NCBI RefSeq assembly: GCF_013177635.1
Contig: NZ_CP030944.1
Location: 930,001 to 994,000 of the forward strand
Reading direction: 5' to 3'
DNA: 64,000 bases
Origin: Arcobacter aquimarinus
GTDB taxonomy: Bacteria > Campylobacterota > Campylobacteria > Campylobacterales > Arcobacteraceae
Positions 63,579 through 64,000 of the stretch are shown here, in pieces. Each line of letters starts with the position of its first letter. Positions within the stretch are counted from its first letter, which is position 1. Under the pieces are notes generated by a model. It was not told where the DNA came from, made no database searches, and worked only from the letters and a program-made list of their open reading frames with translations. The position numbers and the translations under genes were made by a program.

Positions 63579-64000
63579 ATGGGAATTATGAGAATTGGAC
63601 ACGTAGATCTTAATGTGTTAAATATTGAAGAATCAAGAAATTATTATGTAAACATAATGGGTTTAACAGTTACAAGAGAAGATGCAGATGGTACATTATA
63701 TTTAAAATGCTGGGATGAGTGGGATAAATATAGTCTTATTTTAAGACCAAGTGAAGAAGCAACATTTAATAGAATAGCTTATAAAGTTAGAAATGATTCA
63801 GATTTAGATGAATTAAAAATCAAAATAGAAAATTATGGAATCTCAACACAATTATTAGAAGCAGGAGTAGTAGCTGATTGTGGAAGAAGTTTATCTTTTA
63901 AACTACCAAGTGGACATGATTTTATTTTATATGCTCATAAAGAGTTTATAGGAAAAGATACAGGTGATACAAATCCAGCTCCTTGGCCATTTGAAGGTAA
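63579..64000 (+). CDS. dmpB: Catechol 2,3-dioxygenase (5' part)
   Basis: Extradiol ring-cleavage enzyme of the meta pathway that turns catechol into 2-hydroxymuconate semialdehyde. The visible 140 residues cover the N-terminal half of the two-domain vicinal oxygen chelate fold: MRIGHVDLNVLNIEESRNYY, then GLTVTREDADGTLYLKCWDEWDKYSLIL and LPSGHDFILYAHKE. The iron ligands (His-His-Glu) lie in the C-terminal half beyond the window. It starts 20 bp after the ferredoxin gene with AAAGGAATTAAA before the ATG and should share its promoter. Confidence 0.9.
   Translation, partial: MGIMRIGHVDLNVLNIEESRNYYVNIMGLTVTREDADGTLYLKCWDEWDKYSLILRPSEEATFNRIAYKVRNDSDLDELKIKIENYGISTQLLEAGVVADCGRSLSFKLPSGHDFILYAHKEFIGKDTGDTNPAPWPFEG

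Overview
The window is AT-rich DNA, densely coded on both strands, with many TTG and GTG starts. The gene content points to Campylobacterota, most likely the Arcobacter group. It includes an RNase Y, a TsdA-type dihaem cytochrome, a TIGR02757 protein, a bipartite PAS/MCP energy-taxis pair, many c-di-GMP proteins and an oligotrophic set of two-component systems. The genus is an inference from gene families, not from a marker gene. No rRNA, tRNA, CRISPR array or insertion sequence was recognised.

Layout. 1-5.3 kb: housekeeping and unassigned genes (3' part of rny, rsmD, an OppC/DppC-like permease, a lipoprotein, an SDR, TIGR02757). 5.3-9.1 kb: a TsdA-like thiosulfate dehydrogenase followed by a Cache sensor protein, an OmpR-type regulator and a histidine kinase. 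9.1-14.1 kb: a hypothetical gene, modD, then leftward genes for a diguanylate cyclase, a GatB/YqeY protein and an ABC-F ATPase. 14.3-19.6 kb: a PAS protein plus NIT-domain chemoreceptor, a membrane diguanylate cyclase and a multi-pass membrane protein.

19.6-42.1 kb is a large surface-adhesion locus. It holds a 987-residue sensor kinase with two solute-binding-type domains and its OmpR-type regulator, then a TolC-OmpA fusion, a type I ABC exporter and an HlyD adaptor. These are followed by a CsgD/LuxR-like regulator, a 3118-residue adhesin with an N-terminal retention module, a LapG-like periplasmic protease and a LapD-like degenerate GGDEF/EAL receptor. Together they form a complete Lap-type system for holding an adhesin at the outer membrane and releasing it in response to c-di-GMP. 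Nearby GGDEF and HD-GYP genes could set the c-di-GMP level.

42.1-54.5 kb: a mix of conserved genes (MBL-GAF-HD-GYP fusion, cation diffusion facilitator, aspartate aminotransferase, YgjP-like protease, DUF721-like protein, a small LptM-like lipoprotein too short for ordinary gene finding, nadB, guaA, HNH nuclease, mazEF, leuB).

54.5-64 kb is an aromatic catabolism island: an SDR, a response regulator and PAS kinase transcribed leftwards, and a divergent phenol hydroxylase operon dmpKLMNOP, then a TauE/SafE permease, a DmpQ/XylT ferredoxin and the start of a catechol 2,3-dioxygenase. Its most interesting feature is a shared promoter design. Upstream of the SDR, of dmpK and of the ferredoxin there is a pair of 7-bp direct repeats (consensus about WTYGCGA) 11 bp apart, and in all three cases exactly 11 bp separates the second repeat from a -10-like hexamer. 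This is the layout expected for an OmpR/PhoB-type activator, and such a regulator is encoded in the middle of the island. Similar 11-bp-phased repeats with different sequence lie upstream of tsdA and of the type I secretion operon, each close to its own OmpR-type regulator gene.
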